A stretch of DNA of 64,000 bases. Source: Gammaproteobacteria bacterium (GTDB lineage Bacteria; Pseudomonadota; Gammaproteobacteria; Ga0077536). Shown piece after piece: positions 27,331-35,986 of this stretch; the stretch's first letter is position 1; each line of letters opens with the position of its first letter. Below the pieces are notes generated by a model. The model ran no database searches. It was not told the DNA's origin and saw only the letters and a program-made list of their open reading frames with translations. The DNA lies in assembly GCA_016191285.1 (NCBI GenBank), contig JACPPA010000007.1, forward strand, positions 43,953-107,952, in the 5' to 3' direction. Position numbers and translations under genes: made by a program.

Positions 27331-28269
27331 ATGGACCTCACCAATAAGGGCGTCTTTCTCTTCAGCGAAGGTTTATCGGCAACCGAACTCGCCGCTGCAG
27401 TACAGCGCATTGAGCGGCTCGGCTACGGCGCGGTGTGGTTTCCCGAAGCGGTGGGCCGCGAACCGTTCGCGATGGCAAGTTTTATTTTGTCGAACACCAA
27501 TAGAATTGTGGCGGCGACTGGCATCGTCAATATCTACGGTCGCGATCCGATGGTGTGCGCGATGGGCCAGCAGACCCTGAACGAGCAGTCGGGCGGTCGC
27601 TTCCTGTTGGGTCTCGGTGTCTCACACAGCGTGTTGGTGAACCTGCGCGGACACGATTACGCAAAACCGCTCGCGACGATGCGGAATTACGTGAACGACA
27701 TCCGTGACTGTCACCAATCGATCGCGATCCGCAATAACTTGCTCATCGAAGGCTTAACCAAGCAACCGCTCGGCACCGGGGCGCGTGGCGCACTCACCAC
27801 CGTGCTCGGTGAAATGCCGATCATTCTCGCCGCGCTCGGACCCAAAATGACGGCGCTGTCTGGCGCGATCGCGCAGGGCTCACATCCAGCCAACAGCACG
27901 CCGGCACATACCGCGCGATCACGCCAGATCCTCGGACCCACACCGTGGCTGTGCCCGTTTCAACGCGTCTGTTTGACTAAGGAGGCAACCGTTGCTCGCG
28001 CAATCGGACGGCGCATGATCGCGTTTTATCTCGAATTGCCGAACTACCGGAATCTGTGGCTCGACTTCGGCTTTACCACCGCGGATTTCGAGCACGGCGG
28101 CAGCGACCGACTGGTCGATGCGATGCTGGCATGGGGCGATGAGAAGACCTTGCGGGATCGCATTCAAGCGCATCTCGACGCCGGCGCCGATCACGTCCCG
28201 GTATTTTCGGTGAACCCAGAGAATCCGGCGCTGCCTTGCTGGCGCGCGCTCGAAGCGTTAGCGCCTTAG
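27331..28269 (+). CDS. Luciferase-like oxidoreductase (TIGR03620-type)
   Basis: 312 residues with a full TIM-barrel layout: RIERLGYGAVWFPEAVGREPF, RIVAATGIVNIYGRDP and GGRFLLGLGVSHS. It resembles the 'probable F420-dependent oxidoreductase, MSMEG_4141' group best known from actinobacteria. Flavin or F420 could be the cofactor; no F420 biosynthesis gene is in the window. It precedes a PhyH-type dioxygenase by 21 bases and a NIPSNAP gene further on, probably one operon. Confidence 0.82.
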   Translation: MDLTNKGVFLFSEGLSATELAAAVQRIERLGYGAVWFPEAVGREPFAMASFILSNTNRIVAATGIVNIYGRDPMVCAMGQQTLNEQSGGRFLLGLGVSHSVLVNLRGHDYAKPLATMRNYVNDIRDCHQSIAIRNNLLIEGLTKQPLGTGARGALTTVLGEMPIILAALGPKMTALSGAIAQGSHPANSTPAHTARSRQILGPTPWLCPFQRVCLTKEATVARAIGRRMIAFYLELPNYRNLWLDFGFTTADFEHGGSDRLVDAMLAWGDEKTLRDRIQAHLDAGADHVPVFSVNPENPALPCWRALEALAP

Positions 28270-28290
28270 TCTTTAGCCGGCGACCTATCC

Positions 28291-29163
28291 ATGCCTAAGA
28301 TGCTCACCCCAGCGCAGATCGCGCAGTACGAATATGACGGCTATGTGCATCCAGTGCGCGTGCTGTCGTCGGTCGCGGCCGCGACCATTCGCGCCAAGCT
28401 CGAAACCTTTGAAGCGGCAACGGGTGAGCCACTAAAGGGCGATCTGCGGCACAAGACGCACCTCCTCTTCACCTGGTTGGCCGATTTGGTTCGCACCACC
28501 GGTATAGTCGATGCGATCGAGGATCTTTACGGTCCCGACCTTTTGTGCTGGAGCAGTAGTTTCTTCATTAAGGAAGCACGTTCGCTCGACTATGTGTCCT
28601 GGCATCAGGACTCAACCTATTGGGGTTTGAACAAACCGAATGTCGTCAGTGCGTGGGTTGCACTTACCCCGAGCAATGTCACCAATGGCGCGATGGAAGT
28701 TATTCCAGGTTCGCATCGAATGGATCAGGTTCCTCATCGCGATACGTTCGCGAAGCATAATCTACTGACGCGCGGCCAGGAGGTCATGGTTGATGTCGAT
28801 GCGCGGCAGGCGGTTCGCATCGAACTCGAACCCGGCGAGATGTCATTACATCATGTACGCCTAATCCACGGCTCGCCGGCCAATCCGTCAGATGCGCGCC
28901 GGATTGGTTTCGCGATCCGTTACATCCCGACCGATGTTCACCAGATCGCTGGCGAGGATAGTGCAACACTGGTTCGCGGGATCGACCGATATCGCACGTT
29001 CGCCGACGAACCACCACCGTGCGCCGATATGGATCCAGCCGCGGTGGCCTTGCATAGGGGCATTACTGAGCGTAACGCGCAGATCCTCTATCGCGGCACC
29101 ACAGTCGGTTCGTACAACGATCCGTTAGCGCTCGCCGATCGCAGTGAGCGGCCCGTGTCTTAA
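28291..29163 (+). CDS. Phytanoyl-CoA dioxygenase-family (PhyH) oxygenase
   Basis: 290 residues. Iron ligands are visible as WHQDSTYWG (His105, Asp107) and LIHGS (His193), with Arg residues after ARRIGFAIRY for 2-oxoglutarate. The family hydroxylates a wide range of small molecules. Second gene of the 27331-29511 group; substrate unknown. Confidence 0.85.
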   Translation: MPKMLTPAQIAQYEYDGYVHPVRVLSSVAAATIRAKLETFEAATGEPLKGDLRHKTHLLFTWLADLVRTTGIVDAIEDLYGPDLLCWSSSFFIKEARSLDYVSWHQDSTYWGLNKPNVVSAWVALTPSNVTNGAMEVIPGSHRMDQVPHRDTFAKHNLLTRGQEVMVDVDARQAVRIELEPGEMSLHHVRLIHGSPANPSDARRIGFAIRYIPTDVHQIAGEDSATLVRGIDRYRTFADEPPPCADMDPAAVALHRGITERNAQILYRGTTVGSYNDPLALADRSERPVS

Positions 29164-29184
29164 TCCAGAGCAAGGAGAATCAAC

Positions 29185-29511
29185 ATGGCAATTTATGAAA
29201 TGCGCACCTACACACTGTATGTCGGCAAGATGAGCGAGGCGGTCAAGCTCTATACCGAGATTGGTTACCCAGTACTGCAGAAAAGTGGTTTGGATAAAAA
29301 GTTGGTCGGCTACTTTCAAGCCGACACCGGGGCGATCAATCAGCTCATCCACCTGTGGAAGTTCAATGACGACGCCGATCGACGCGCGCACTGGGCCGCG
29401 CTGTACGCCAACCCGGATTTTATTAACGACTTTGCGGCTAAATTTCGGCCGCTGTTGATGTCGCAAGAGGTCAAGCTGTTGACGGCCGCGCCGTGGGGGC
29501 CGCATCCCTGA
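29185..29511 (+). CDS. NIPSNAP-family protein
   Basis: 108 residues. It begins MAIYEMRTYTLYVGKM and has LIHLWKFNDDADRRAHWAAL, both standard for NIPSNAP ferredoxin-like-fold proteins. AAGGAG stands before the ATG. The function is unsettled; bacterial members often sit in aromatic or terpenoid degradation operons, as here with an oxidoreductase and a dioxygenase upstream. Confidence 0.85.
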   Translation: MAIYEMRTYTLYVGKMSEAVKLYTEIGYPVLQKSGLDKKLVGYFQADTGAINQLIHLWKFNDDADRRAHWAALYANPDFINDFAAKFRPLLMSQEVKLLTAAPWGPHP

Positions 29512-29590
29512 TCGCGTCTCGCAGGCGTTCGTGAAGGCAGCGAATTTCGCGGGTTGCAGATCCGCGCGCTTTCACGGTTAAATCGCCGGC

Positions 29591-30214
29591 ATGTTAAGCG
29601 TGCTCATCGCTTGTCACGACTGCGATCTGCTGCAGTATAAAATCGCGCTCGCGCCGGGCAGCAGCGCGCGCTGTGTACGCTGTAGCGCGACGCTATACCG
29701 ACGTCCACGACACCGCATCGATTACCCCATCGCATGGGCGATTACCGCGGTGGCGCTGTTCATCATCGCCAACGCTTTCCCGGTGCTTAGTCTCCAAATT
29801 CAAGGACGCGAAACATCGACCACTTTATTGGGCGCCGCGCTGACGATGCAGGACCAAGGCATGCCGCTGGTCGCGGCCCTGGTGCTGGGCACCACCGTGA
29901 TCGCGCCCGCACTCGGGCTGGTGGCGATGTTGTATGTGTTGATTCCGCTGCGCTTTGGCCGACTCATGCCTGGCTTCGTTGCGCTGACGCGTTTGCTGCA
30001 AACCATCGCGCCGTGGGCAATGATCGAAGTTTTCGTGCTGGGCCTGTTGGTGTCGTTGGTAAAGCTGCAGCATCTAGCGACGGTGATCCCAGGGATCGGC
30101 CTATGGGCGTTTATTGCGCTGATGTTGACGTCGGTGGCGGCCACGGCGACTTACGACCCGCATCTAATCTGGCAGCATATCGCCGATCTCGATACGGCCG
30201 ATGACATCGTCTGA
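29591..30214 (+). CDS. pqiA: PqiA-domain membrane protein, N-terminal half
   Basis: 207 residues: a zinc-ribbon front with CHDC and CVRC, then four membrane helices with the family pattern AWITAVALFIIANAFPVLSL. In E. coli PqiA is one ~417-residue protein with two such units; here the units are separate genes. PqiA is the inner-membrane part of the PqiABC lipid-transport bridge. It overlaps the next gene by 14 bases. Confidence 0.88.
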   Translation: MLSVLIACHDCDLLQYKIALAPGSSARCVRCSATLYRRPRHRIDYPIAWAITAVALFIIANAFPVLSLQIQGRETSTTLLGAALTMQDQGMPLVAALVLGTTVIAPALGLVAMLYVLIPLRFGRLMPGFVALTRLLQTIAPWAMIEVFVLGLLVSLVKLQHLATVIPGIGLWAFIALMLTSVAATATYDPHLIWQHIADLDTADDIV

Positions 30215-30854
30215 CAGCCCTCGTCCACAAGCGGCGCCGCGCATGGCGCGGCAACTGGGGCTTGTGGCGTGCCACGTGTGTGCGTTGGTGTGTCATCTCA
30301 CGGATCCGAGTCGATCGGCGCATTGTCCGCGCTGCGCCGCCAAGCTCCATCGCCGCAAACCGCAGAGTGTGGCACGCACCTGGGCCTTGCTACTGACTGC
30401 GTGCGTGCTGTATGTACCGGCCAATTGGCTCCCGATCATGCATACCGGTTCGCTGTTCGGTGCGCAGAGCGACACCATCATCAGCGGCATACGCTATCTG
30501 TGGGAATCAGGCGCCTACGATCTAGCCGTCATCGTGTTTATCGCCAGTATTGTCGTGCCGCTGGCCAAACTTATCGCTCTAAGCTTGCTACTGATCTCGG
30601 TACAAATTCATTGGACGTGGCAACCGCTGCAACGCACGCGGCTATATCGTGCACTCGAATTAGTGGGTAAATGGTCGATGCTCGATATTTATGTGGTCGC
30701 GCTGCTCGCAACCTTGGTTCACTTCCAAGCCGTCGCTTCGATCACTGTTGGTAGTGGCGCGATCGCGTTTGGCGCGGTGGTGGTGTTGACGATGCTGGCT
30801 GCGCTCAGTTTCGATCCGCGGCTGATTTGGGATACGACCGAGACCGATGGCTGA
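30201..30854 (+). CDS. pqiA: PqiA-domain membrane protein, C-terminal half
   Basis: 217 residues: a second zinc ribbon (CHVC, CPRC) and four helices with LLLTACVLYVPANWLPIM and VGKWSMLDIYVVALLATLV, the classic PqiA end motif. It overlaps the first half by 14 bases and pqiB by 8, so the operon is translated as a unit. Confidence 0.88.
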   Translation: MTSSDSPRPQAAPRMARQLGLVACHVCALVCHLTDPSRSAHCPRCAAKLHRRKPQSVARTWALLLTACVLYVPANWLPIMHTGSLFGAQSDTIISGIRYLWESGAYDLAVIVFIASIVVPLAKLIALSLLLISVQIHWTWQPLQRTRLYRALELVGKWSMLDIYVVALLATLVHFQAVASITVGSGAIAFGAVVVLTMLAALSFDPRLIWDTTETDG

Positions 30855-32520
30855 TCCGACTTCCTTACCCGAAATTCCAACCGCCGTGCTGGACGCGCCG
30901 CGCCGCGGCACCTTGCCGTTTATCTGGTTGTTGCCGATCTTGGCTATCGCCGTCGGCGGTTGGCTCGCCGTTAAGTCGATTCTCAATCAAGGTCCGACGA
31001 TTACCATTGCGTTTCGCACGGCCGAAGGCCTGGAAGCCGGCAAAACACAGATCCGTTACAAGGATGTTGAGATCGGCGTGGTTAAATCCATCGTGCTGAG
31101 CCCGGATCACAAAGGCGTGGTCGCGACCGCCGAACTCTCCAACCAAGCCGAAGATTTTCTGGTCGAGGACACACGCTTTTGGGTGGTTCGCGCGCGGATC
31201 GCGGGCGGCCAGATCTCGGGACTCGCGACGCTCCTCTCGGGATCCTATATTGGGGTCGATCCGGGAACCGCCACCGACAAGCGCTACGACTTTATCGGTC
31301 TCGATGAAGTGCCAGCGGTGACTGGCGAAGCGCTCGGTCGGCAATTTGTGTTGCACGCGGAGAACCTCGGCTCCATTGAAGTTGGCGCACCGGTGTATTT
31401 TCGCAATGCGCAAGTCGGTGAAGTGGTCGCCTCCGATCTGGCGAAGGATGGCAAGGGCGCGACGTTTCGGGTGTTTCTGCGCGCGCCTTACGATCGCTAT
31501 GTGACGACGCAAACCCGCTTTTGGAATGCGAGCGGGATCGATGTCAGTATCGATGCGAGCGGCGTCCGTGTGCGGACTGAATCGCTGCTCACGATCTTGA
31601 TCGGTGGTATCGCGTTTCAACAAGCCGCCGAGAGTTCGGGTCCGCCAGCAGCGGCGAATGCTGAATTCACGTTATTTCCGTCGCGCGATGCCGCGTTCGC
31701 CCAACCCGATACCTCGGTCGAAACCTATCAGTTGATGTTCGACCAAACCGTGCGTGGCCTGTCCACCGGCGCGCCAGTCGATTTTCGCGGCGTGGTGATT
31801 GGCGAGGTCACGCGCATCGACGTCGTTTACGATCGTGGCTTGCATAAATTCGTGCAACCAGTCGAGATTCACCTGTATCCCGATCGCATCCGTACGCGGG
31901 ATCTCGATCCGCTAAAAAAACGCTCGACGGCGACGTTTAATTCCGCACAACGCGTCGCACGCTTCATTGCGCGGGGGCTTCGAGGTCAACTGCGCACCGG
32001 CAATCCGCTCACCGGACAAACCTATGTGGCGCTCGATTTCTTTCCGGATGCGAAACCGGTCACCACCGATGTCACGCAGAAGCCGTTGGTTATTCCCACC
32101 GTTCCCGGGACCTTGGAGGAATTACAAGCGCAGCTGACCAACATCGCGAAAAAGCTCGACCACGTGGCCTTCGACCAACTCGACACCGATCTGCGGCGCA
32201 CGTTGCAGACCTTCGATACCACCTTACACACGATGAATTCACTGGTGCAGCGCCTGAACACCGAGGTCGCGCCGGAACTGGCGGCGACGATGTCCGAGTC
32301 GCGCCGCACGCTGGCCACCGCGAACGCCACGCTGGCCAGCGCCACGCGCGCCTTATCGACCACCGAACGGACACTGGCCGCCGATTCGCCGTTGCAACAG
32401 GAATTGCATGTGACCTTGCGTGAGATCGCGCGCGCCGCGGCCGCCACGCGCGAACTCACTGACTATCTGGAACGCCATCCCGACGCGGTGCTGCGCGGCA
32501 AATCCCAAGAGGCTCCCTGA
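30847..32520 (+). CDS. pqiB: PqiB, MCE-domain lipid-transport tunnel protein
   Basis: 557 residues. One N-terminal membrane helix (FIWLLPILAIAVGGWLAV), three MCE/MlaD domains (about 38-130, 155-225 and 290-380; each with an EGLEAGKTQIRYKDVEIG-like strand pair) and a long C-terminal coiled coil (LEELQAQLTNIAKKLDH... LATANATLASATRALST). PqiB hexamers form a needle across the periplasm from PqiA to PqiC. Its stop overlaps the pqiC start by one base (TGATG). Confidence 0.9.
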   Translation: MADPTSLPEIPTAVLDAPRRGTLPFIWLLPILAIAVGGWLAVKSILNQGPTITIAFRTAEGLEAGKTQIRYKDVEIGVVKSIVLSPDHKGVVATAELSNQAEDFLVEDTRFWVVRARIAGGQISGLATLLSGSYIGVDPGTATDKRYDFIGLDEVPAVTGEALGRQFVLHAENLGSIEVGAPVYFRNAQVGEVVASDLAKDGKGATFRVFLRAPYDRYVTTQTRFWNASGIDVSIDASGVRVRTESLLTILIGGIAFQQAAESSGPPAAANAEFTLFPSRDAAFAQPDTSVETYQLMFDQTVRGLSTGAPVDFRGVVIGEVTRIDVVYDRGLHKFVQPVEIHLYPDRIRTRDLDPLKKRSTATFNSAQRVARFIARGLRGQLRTGNPLTGQTYVALDFFPDAKPVTTDVTQKPLVIPTVPGTLEELQAQLTNIAKKLDHVAFDQLDTDLRRTLQTFDTTLHTMNSLVQRLNTEVAPELAATMSESRRTLATANATLASATRALSTTERTLAADSPLQQELHVTLREIARAAAATRELTDYLERHPDAVLRGKSQEAP

Positions 32521-33110
32521 TGCGCGCGTTATCTTTTCTGCTCGGCGCCTTAGTGTTGACCAGCTGTGCGCGGACTCCTCCATCGCACTTCTATGCGCTC
32601 GAATCCACCGCGAGCAGTGGTGGAGTTCATCCGCCGCGCATGATGCCTGCGAATACCACCGTATATATCGGCCCGGTGACCGTACCGGAAGCGATCGATC
32701 GCCCACAGTTGGTCGTGCGTCAAACCGACAATGAGCTCGGCGTGCTCGAAGGACAACGCTGGGTCGAACCGCTCAAAATCGCGATTGGCCGCGTCCTCGC
32801 GACCACCCTTACCGCCGAACTTGGTAACACCGTCGTAGGCGCTTATCCGGGCACCGCGCTCACCGATGCGGTCTATCGCGTGCAAGTGGATGTGCAAAAA
32901 ATCGATATATCATCATCCGGGTCCATCAGCTTTGACGCCGTGTGGTCGGTGCGGCGTGCCGAGGGTGGTAACGCAGTCGCCGGCCGCACCGTCGGCACGC
33001 AAGGCGGAGGTGCCGATTATCGGGCCTTGGCCGGCGCGTACACCCAGATGGCCACGCGCATCGGGCGCGACATCGCGCAGGCCCTGGGTAATCAAGTGCT
33101 GGCTCACTAA
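32520..33110 (+). CDS. pqiC: PqiC, outer-membrane lipoprotein of the Pqi system
   Basis: 196 residues. Lipoprotein signal peptide with lipobox LTSC (Cys16), then HFYALES, the ABC-type transport auxiliary lipoprotein pattern. It docks the PqiB needle at the outer membrane. Last gene of the pqi operon, followed by dispersed repeats. Confidence 0.88.
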   Translation: MRALSFLLGALVLTSCARTPPSHFYALESTASSGGVHPPRMMPANTTVYIGPVTVPEAIDRPQLVVRQTDNELGVLEGQRWVEPLKIAIGRVLATTLTAELGNTVVGAYPGTALTDAVYRVQVDVQKIDISSSGSISFDAVWSVRRAEGGNAVAGRTVGTQGGGADYRALAGAYTQMATRIGRDIAQALGNQVLAH

Positions 33111-33150
33111 TGAGGTCTCACCATAAACTCGCATGACCCGGCGCGTGGCG

Positions 33151-33355
33151 ATTGCGGGAGCGGCTTTAGCCGCGAATCGGCCTTAAGCAAAGATTCGAAG
33201 CTCGAAGCGGCTCCCGCAATGTGGATTGAGCTAGCGCTCGTCACATAATGGAGTCCGAATAAGTCGATGCATGGTTATCGTAGCCATTGTGGGAGCGGCT
33301 TTAGCCGCGAATCGGCTTCAACCAAGATTCGAAGCTCGAAGCGGGCTCCCGCAAT
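33151..33355. repeat. Two copies of a 70-bp GGGAGCGGCTTTAGCCGCGAAT repeat
   Basis: Copies at 33151-33220 and 33286-33355, each ending in inverted ATTGYGGGAGC / GCTCCCGCAAT arms with an inner GGCTTTAGCC palindrome. Related copies lie at 56486-56644. They fill most of the space between pqiC and the amidase gene. Confidence 0.85.
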
Positions 33356-33448
33356 GTAGCTTCCACCAAGCGCCGCCAGTTCCGCGAGTTATACTGGTTC
33401 AGCGTGGAGCGGCGCAGCAAGTACCAAAATAAAACGGGAGTACGATCC

Positions 33449-34888
33449 ATGAACTTCACCGAATACAGTCATTATGACGGTCTCGGGCTTGCTGAGCTTG
33501 TACGCCACAAAGAAGTATCGCCACGTGAACTCGTCGACAGTGCGCTCGACGCGGTGGCGCGTTTGAATCCCAAAATTAACTGTGTAGTACAAATCTTGCG
33601 CGAGCACGCACTAGCCGAAATAAAGTCCGGCGTGCCGCACGGGCCATTCCGCGGCGTTCCTTTTCTGGTCAAGGAATTCGGCATGCACTTTCGGGGCATG
33701 ATCTCCTCGCACGGTTCGCGTCTCGGCGCCGGTATCGAATACGCACACGACACCGAACTCATGCGGCGCTGTCGCGCGGCCGGCCTGGTGACGATTGGCA
33801 CCACCACTACGCCGGAATTGGCCTTCAACGCCAACACCGAGGCGCTGATCTACGGACCGACGCGGAATCCATGGCAGCTCGAGTATTCGGTTGGCGGTTC
33901 GTCAGGTGGCGCCGGTGCCGCAGTCGGTTCCGGCATGGTGCCTATGGCCCATGCAAACGACGGCGGCGGCTCTATCCGCATTCCCGCTGCCTGTAACGGA
34001 CTGGTTGGCATGAAGCCGACGCGCGGTCGCACCCCCACCGGTCCCGATAGCGGCATTTTTTTGTGGGGTCTCGCGATCGAATTCGCAGCCACCCGCTCGG
34101 TGCGTGATTCGGCCGCTTTGCTCGACGCCGTGGCAGGTCCGGACGACGGTTATTTTTATACTGCACCCCCACCCCGGCGCAGCTTCCTCGCCGCCGCGAT
34201 GACGCCGCCGGATAAGCTCCGCATCGGCGTGGTTGATCGCCTGCCGGGCGGTAGCGCGATCTCGCGCGAGATCAAGTCACGCCTCCTGGACACGCAAAAA
34301 TTGCTTGAAGATCTCGGCCATGTCTGCACGCCAGTGCGCTTTGATTACAGTGCTGAAATGTTCAATGAATCGACTATTCGCCTGTGGGCCGTGACGCTCG
34401 GCTACTACATGGAGCACTTCGCGGCGCGCACCGGTCGCACCATCGGCCCGAAAACGACCGAGGCGGTGACGCTTGAAGTGTACCGGTACGGAAAATCGCT
34501 GAAGGCGCTGCAGATGGAAGAAGCGATGGGCATGCAAAACGTCATTTCGCGCGCGGTCGGTGCGGTCATGTGCGACTACGATGTGTTGCTATCCCCGGTG
34601 TTGTGCCGCGACGTGGCCAAGCTCGGAGAACTCGATCAGAACGCTAAAGATCTCGATATGCTCGGCTGGTGGAACCACATCATTCAGCACTACGCCGTGT
34701 TCACCCCACTGTTTAATACGACAGGTCAGCCGGCGGTGGCCTTACCGCTGTGGCAGGCCAAGTCGGGCTTGCCGCTCAGCATGCAATTCGTCGGTCGCTT
34801 AGGCGACGAAGAAACTTTGTACAGCCTCGCGGGACAGCTTGAGCACGCGTTGCCGTGGGCCGGGCGGAGGGCACCCAATTTCGCCTGA
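33449..34888 (+). CDS. Amidase-signature-family amidohydrolase
   Basis: 479 residues. The Ser-Ser-Lys triad is complete: Lys75 (FLVKEFG), Ser151 (GGSSGG) and Ser175 (DGGGSIRIPA). It hydrolyses a C-N amide bond, substrate unknown. A GGGAG stands 9 bases before the ATG at 33449; an upstream ATG at 33404 has no such site. Single gene. Confidence 0.9.
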   Translation: MNFTEYSHYDGLGLAELVRHKEVSPRELVDSALDAVARLNPKINCVVQILREHALAEIKSGVPHGPFRGVPFLVKEFGMHFRGMISSHGSRLGAGIEYAHDTELMRRCRAAGLVTIGTTTTPELAFNANTEALIYGPTRNPWQLEYSVGGSSGGAGAAVGSGMVPMAHANDGGGSIRIPAACNGLVGMKPTRGRTPTGPDSGIFLWGLAIEFAATRSVRDSAALLDAVAGPDDGYFYTAPPPRRSFLAAAMTPPDKLRIGVVDRLPGGSAISREIKSRLLDTQKLLEDLGHVCTPVRFDYSAEMFNESTIRLWAVTLGYYMEHFAARTGRTIGPKTTEAVTLEVYRYGKSLKALQMEEAMGMQNVISRAVGAVMCDYDVLLSPVLCRDVAKLGELDQNAKDLDMLGWWNHIIQHYAVFTPLFNTTGQPAVALPLWQAKSGLPLSMQFVGRLGDEETLYSLAGQLEHALPWAGRRAPNFA

Positions 34889-35023
34889 GGTTGCAATGTT
34901 GAATCGAATTAAGCTTGGCCGGACTGACATGATGCCCGTCAACCGATCGGGCGCGGCACCCGCGGCGCCGTGCATCACCGCAATCAAAACGTATCCGGTG
35001 GAGTCAGATGCCGATGGTTGTCT

Positions 35024-35986
35024 TTATCTCGACGTATCCTGAGAACCTCGGGTCATCGTTGTTTTCAGAGGCACACCCCGAAGTCCTAAATCCGGACGGG
35101 ATTTCGAATTTGCGGGTTCGCCACGGGGCTCGGCGTGTCTGCCGTCCGCCACTTCGCGACCGTATTCGCGATGTTCATGTTCGGTTTGCGCATCTTCAAT
35201 AACCTGCAGCACGCCCTCCACATCGGGCGTTTCATCGTCGATGAATTCACCAGTTAGCGCACACTCGCGCGTCAGCTCGCCGGTGGCGAAAAGCGCCCAC
35301 AGCTCTTCGCCGTAGCGCGTGGCGGCGAGCTCTGGCGCAAAGCGCGCGAGGGTGGCCGTGACATTGCCGACATCGCGTACCAGCATGGCGCGCGCGGCGT
35401 TGTTGCCAGCGGCATTGACCGCCTGGGGCAGGTCGATGATCACGGGCCCACTTTCAGTGACCAATATGTTGTACTCGGAAAGATCACCGTGAATGAGTCC
35501 CGCGCACAGCATCCACTGAATCTGCTTGACGAGAAACGCGTGGAATTCGCGCGCCGTTTGCGGCGCGAGCTCGACCGTGCCCAAGCCCGGCGCCGAGCGC
35601 CCTTCAGCATCGGTTAGCAGCTCCATCACGAGCACCCCGTCGATATAGCTGTGCGGTTTCGGCACCCGCACCCCCGCTGCCATGAGTTGGTACAGCGCCT
35701 CCACTTCAGTATTCTTCCACGCGCTCTCTTCTTCCTTGCGACCGAATTTCGTGCGCTTGACCATCGCGCGCTGTGCGCGGCTGCCGCGCACCTGACGCCC
35801 TTCCTGATACTGGGCGCGTTGTTGGAAACTGCGTTGGGCCATATTCTTGTAGACCTTGGCGCAGCGCACCTCGGTTCCCACGCGGACCACGTACACTGCA
35901 GCCTCCTTGCCGCTTTTTAGCGGCCGCACGACCTCGTCGATAACGCCATCGTCGATCAGCGACTGCAGTTCCTTGGGGACTTTCAT
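35024..35986 (-). CDS. RIO1-family serine protein kinase
   Basis: 320 residues. Nucleotide loop SGKEAAVYVV with Lys44 in CAKVYK, catalytic loop HGDLSEYNILV (Asp168, Asn173) and IDLPQAV (Asp185), the RIO version of the kinase motifs. The C-terminal ~60 residues are charged and look disordered. Bacterial RIO kinases are known but poorly studied. Its ATG overlaps the stop of the extended Lrp frame by 4 bases (ATGA). Confidence 0.85.
   Translation of the reverse strand: MKVPKELQSLIDDGVIDEVVRPLKSGKEAAVYVVRVGTEVRCAKVYKNMAQRSFQQRAQYQEGRQVRGSRAQRAMVKRTKFGRKEEESAWKNTEVEALYQLMAAGVRVPKPHSYIDGVLVMELLTDAEGRSAPGLGTVELAPQTAREFHAFLVKQIQWMLCAGLIHGDLSEYNILVTESGPVIIDLPQAVNAAGNNAARAMLVRDVGNVTATLARFAPELAATRYGEELWALFATGELTRECALTGEFIDDETPDVEGVLQVIEDAQTEHEHREYGREVADGRHAEPRGEPANSKSRPDLGLRGVPLKTTMTRGSQDTSR

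Noticed and set aside
30865..31623. 252-codon open frame antisense to pqiB
   Set aside because: Contradicted by three clear MCE domains on the plus strand.
33151..33355. CRISPR-like spaced repeats
   Set aside because: Only two 70-bp copies with inner palindromes and a diverged spacer; they are dispersed repeats also found at 56486.
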